Shown here piece after piece: positions 12,648 through 14,713 of a DNA stretch of 14,713 bases (the first letter of the stretch is position 1; every line of letters begins with the position of its first letter). Origin of the DNA: Pirellulaceae bacterium (GTDB lineage Bacteria > Planctomycetota > Planctomycetia > Pirellulales > Pirellulaceae); the NCBI GenBank assembly GCA_013002105.1, contig JABDKS010001086.1:1-14713 (forward strand), written 5' to 3'. The translations under genes were made by a program, and so were the position numbers. The notes under the pieces were generated by a model that saw nothing but the letters and a program-made list of their open reading frames with translations, was not told where the DNA came from and ran no database searches.

Positions 12648-13892
12648 TTATCGAATCAAGTAGAGCAGCGGGAACAAGTAAATCCAAATCAAGTCGACCA
12701 AGTGCCAGTACAAACCGACATAATCCACTGGACCGAAATAACGACGATTAAAATCTTGGCGGACGGATCGAACCAACAGCCAAACCAGCACGCCAATCCC
12801 ACCCAAGATGTGAATGGCGTGAACGCCCGTCATGCAGTAGTAAATGCTAAAGAAGACGCCGGCACGACTGGGGGTCAAAAACTCTTTCTCGACCGTCGCC
12901 ACCGTGTTGGAGGAACTGTCGCCACCGTACGCAAACGCGCCGACCGCCGCATCCTGCTGTCGCAATCGCGCCTCAATATCATCTTTCAAACCAGTGTTGG
13001 TGGCATCGCTCGCCAAATGCTCCAAGACCGCAAGATCGCTTAATTCCGTTGTCTTGTGATGCTCGTCGTCGATGTGATCGCCGCTATCAGGGTCGCTCAA
13101 CGCCGCTCTGGAATGATCCGCTGCGTCAGCGTGTTCGTGATCGTGCCCATCGACCTCGTGTCCTACTAATTCGCCAGTACCAGCGTGTTCGCCATCGATG
13201 TGCGCCACCGCGTGAGTTTCGTCGCCACCACTCTCGAGCACCATGCCAAGTCCAACGCCCAGGAAGAAACTTGCACAAACCACGGTCAATGGCTTCGCAC
13301 ACGCGGTCTGGAACTGATTGCCACGGACGAGCGACACGATCAGCCAGATCACGACGCCGATCAAGGCAGCCAGAAACGGAGCACAAATCCAAAGCAGGTA
13401 ATTCGGTCCGCCTTCGGGATGCGGGTTGTTGGGGTCATACGAGAAGAAACCGGCAGGCAGTAGGCCCATGTGCCACTTGTGCGAGTATTCAATCGCTTTG
13501 ACACCCAGGAAGATCATGGCACACGACAGCGTTGCCGCCAGCATACCCGTCAGCTTTTTGTGCTCTTCGGTTTGCGAACAGCGAACGGCCCAGGCCATCG
13601 TTAGCGAACTGAATAGCAGCACACCCGTGTTGATCGCTCCCAACTTGGTGTTCAAAAACTGACTGCAACCCTCGAAGACCTCGGGGCGAAGCATTCGGAA
13701 AATCGCGTAGGCGCAGAACATCCCGCTGAAGAACAACACTTCGGTAACCAAGAACAACCAGATCCCCAGCTTACCGCTGTCGAATTGTTGTTCGGGCGTA
13801 TCGAAATGGTGCGCCAACCACGCCGGATGATCATGGTCGTGACCATGATCATCGGTTGCATGGGTATCGCTGCCCGCTTGGGTAGTAGCCAT
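12648..13892 (-). CDS. ctaE: Cytochrome c oxidase subunit III with large insertion
   Basis: Integral membrane subunit III of the terminal oxidase, 414 aa, roughly twice the usual length of about 200 for bacterial caa3-type versions. A His-rich N-terminus (DDHGHDHDH) precedes the conserved start of the fold, FDTPEQQFDSGKLGIWLFL, then TEVLFFSGMF (50-59) and the first three helices to EYSHKWHMGLLPAG (135-148). The C-terminal part has the family hallmarks TGVHAIHILGG (355-365) and GLYWHLVDLIWIYLFPLLY (393-411). Between them lie about 195 residues not found in ordinary subunit III: two extra hydrophobic stretches (about 167-190 and 201-219) and an acidic, His/Asp-rich soluble segment (about 222-340) with about 12 His. 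The start is ATG at 13892; TTG one codon upstream is unlikely. It lies 42 nt downstream of subunit I in the same operon. Confidence 0.95.
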   Translation of the reverse strand: MATTQAGSDTHATDDHGHDHDHPAWLAHHFDTPEQQFDSGKLGIWLFLVTEVLFFSGMFCAYAIFRMLRPEVFEGCSQFLNTKLGAINTGVLLFSSLTMAWAVRCSQTEEHKKLTGMLAATLSCAMIFLGVKAIEYSHKWHMGLLPAGFFSYDPNNPHPEGGPNYLLWICAPFLAALIGVVIWLIVSLVRGNQFQTACAKPLTVVCASFFLGVGLGMVLESGGDETHAVAHIDGEHAGTGELVGHEVDGHDHEHADAADHSRAALSDPDSGDHIDDEHHKTTELSDLAVLEHLASDATNTGLKDDIEARLRQQDAAVGAFAYGGDSSSNTVATVEKEFLTPSRAGVFFSIYYCMTGVHAIHILGGIGVLVWLLVRSVRQDFNRRYFGPVDYVGLYWHLVDLIWIYLFPLLYLIR

Positions 13893-13934
13893 CAAATAGT
13901 AACGAAGTTTGGAGTGAAAAACGGATGGATTGAA

Positions 13935-14713
13935 TTAGTGGGCAGGAACGTCTGCGGGCACTTCGCCGGGAACAACCTCGCGCTCCGGTTCCGTGCTGAC
14001 ATAGCGTTCGTTTTCTGCATCCCATTCGACATTGCCGAATTCGTAGGGATCGCCCACCGAAGGGGCACGTTCAAAATTGTAAAACGGCGGTGGACTGGTG
14101 CAGTGCCATTCCAAGGTTGCACCACCCCAAGGATTCGCCGGAGCCGGCTTGCCCTTGAACAGCGAGTGCAACAATGTCACAAGAGCGACCAAGAGACCAA
14201 CGCCCAGCAGTAACGCGCCCCATGTACTCATGACGTGCAACCATTGGAATTCGGGGTCATACGTCGCATAACGGCGTGGCATCCCGCGACTACCGAGTAC
14301 AAACTGGGGCAAAAACGTCAGGTTAAAACCGAGGAAGACGATCAAACAGGAGATACGACCGAACAGTTCGCTGTACATCTTGCCGAACATCTTTGGCCAC
14401 CAGTGGAACACGCCGCCCAAAAACGCGACCAGAGTGCCACCGACCATCACGTAGTGAAAGTGAGCGACCACAAAGTACGTGTCATGCAGGTGCATGTCGG
14501 TCGCCAGCGTCCCCAAGTGCAATCCGGTCAGCCCACCGATCGTGAATAAAAAGATGAACGAAATCGCATAGCACATCGGCGTCGTCAAGCTGATCGAACC
14601 CTTGTACATCGTGGCCAACCAGTTGAACACCTTGATCGCCGATGGAACCGACACGGTGAAGGTTAACGCACTGAATACGATTGTTGTCAGCGAACTCATC
14701 CCGGCTGTAAACA
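13935..14713 (-). CDS. ctaD: Cytochrome c oxidase subunit I, C-terminal part (truncated by window end)
   Basis: Catalytic subunit of an aa3/caa3-type oxidase that reduces O2 to water and pumps protons. Only the last 258 codons are in the window; the frame continues through 14713 with FTAG just before the first internal Met, so the Met at 14699 is not the start. Visible hallmarks are [21 protein letters not shown], and [16 protein letters not shown], in which the H-F-H pair supplies the axial ligands of heme a3 and heme a. Then come several helices ([46 protein letters not shown]), WGGATLEW, and PPFYNF near the C-terminus. The CuB ligands lie upstream, outside the window. The hydrophilic tail is acidic and Pro-rich ([14 protein letters not shown]). 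First visible gene of the ctaD-ctaE-ctaF operon. Confidence 0.97.
   Translation of the reverse strand, partial: FTAGMSSLTTIVFSALTFTVSVPSAIKVFNWLATMYKGSISLTTPMCYAISFIFLFTIGGLTGLHLGTLATDMHLHDTYFVVAHFHYVMVGGTLVAFLGGVFHWWPKMFGKMYSELFGRISCLIVFLGFNLTFLPQFVLGSRGMPRRYATYDPEFQWLHVMSTWGALLLGVGLLVALVTLLHSLFKGKPAPANPWGGATLEWHCTSPPPFYNFERAPSVGDPYEFGNVEWDAENERYVSTEPEREVVPGEVPADVPAH

Noticed and set aside
12648..13892. Frameshift or gene fusion artefact explaining the long subunit III
   Set aside because: The frame is continuous, and canonical motifs occur on both sides in the same frame, so an in-frame insertion is the simpler reading.

Overview
The window looks like chromosomal DNA of a planctomycete close to Rhodopirellula (family Pirellulaceae). 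This rests on moderate GC content, many GTG starts, weak or absent Shine-Dalgarno sites at several genes, a PQQ-like beta-propeller secreted protein, and above all a cysteine-rich 'YTV'-motif surface protein of the kind described from Rhodopirellula. No mobile element, tRNA, rRNA or CRISPR array was found. The assignment is by family recognition only; no database search was possible.

Layout. 101-1024 (+) is a membrane-anchored alpha/beta hydrolase that overlaps tail-to-tail by 17 nt with a SpoU/TrmH-family RNA methyltransferase (1008-1823, -). A 548-nt gap follows. It holds three consecutive hairpins ending in a T7 tract on the minus strand, preceded by a perfect TTGACA box: a candidate small RNA. 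2372-3550 (+) is a PfkA-family phosphofructokinase with an unusual Gly/Lys pair at the two donor-specificity positions. A second 576-nt gap holds a nested palindrome and a cluster of GTGAC/GTCAC motifs, then a small secreted protein (4127-4531, +) convergent with a secreted PQQ-like propeller protein (4562-5851, -). 6145-7278 (+) is a FemAB/CelD-type acyltransferase, which ends at a bidirectional terminator shared with a small secreted protein (7422-8099, -). Upstream of that lies the YTV surface protein (8469-10286, -) with its own terminator and a strong ribosome binding site. A secreted SH3-like/TPR protein (10800-12158, +) is divergent from it and ends at a very strong bidirectional terminator.

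The right end is a minus-strand cytochrome c oxidase operon read as subunit I (partial, runs off the window), subunit III, subunit IV. Subunit III carries a large insertion: about two extra hydrophobic helices plus a His/Asp-rich soluble segment.

Apart from the oxidase operon, most genes here are single transcription units insulated by intrinsic terminators. At least four proteins (134-aa, PQQ-like, 225-aa and YTV) plus the TPR protein carry export signals, so the central part of the window is biased toward the cell envelope. The most interesting unexplained items are the candidate small RNA at 1943-2152, the subunit III insertion, and the two-halved 14-residue repeat design of the YTV protein.
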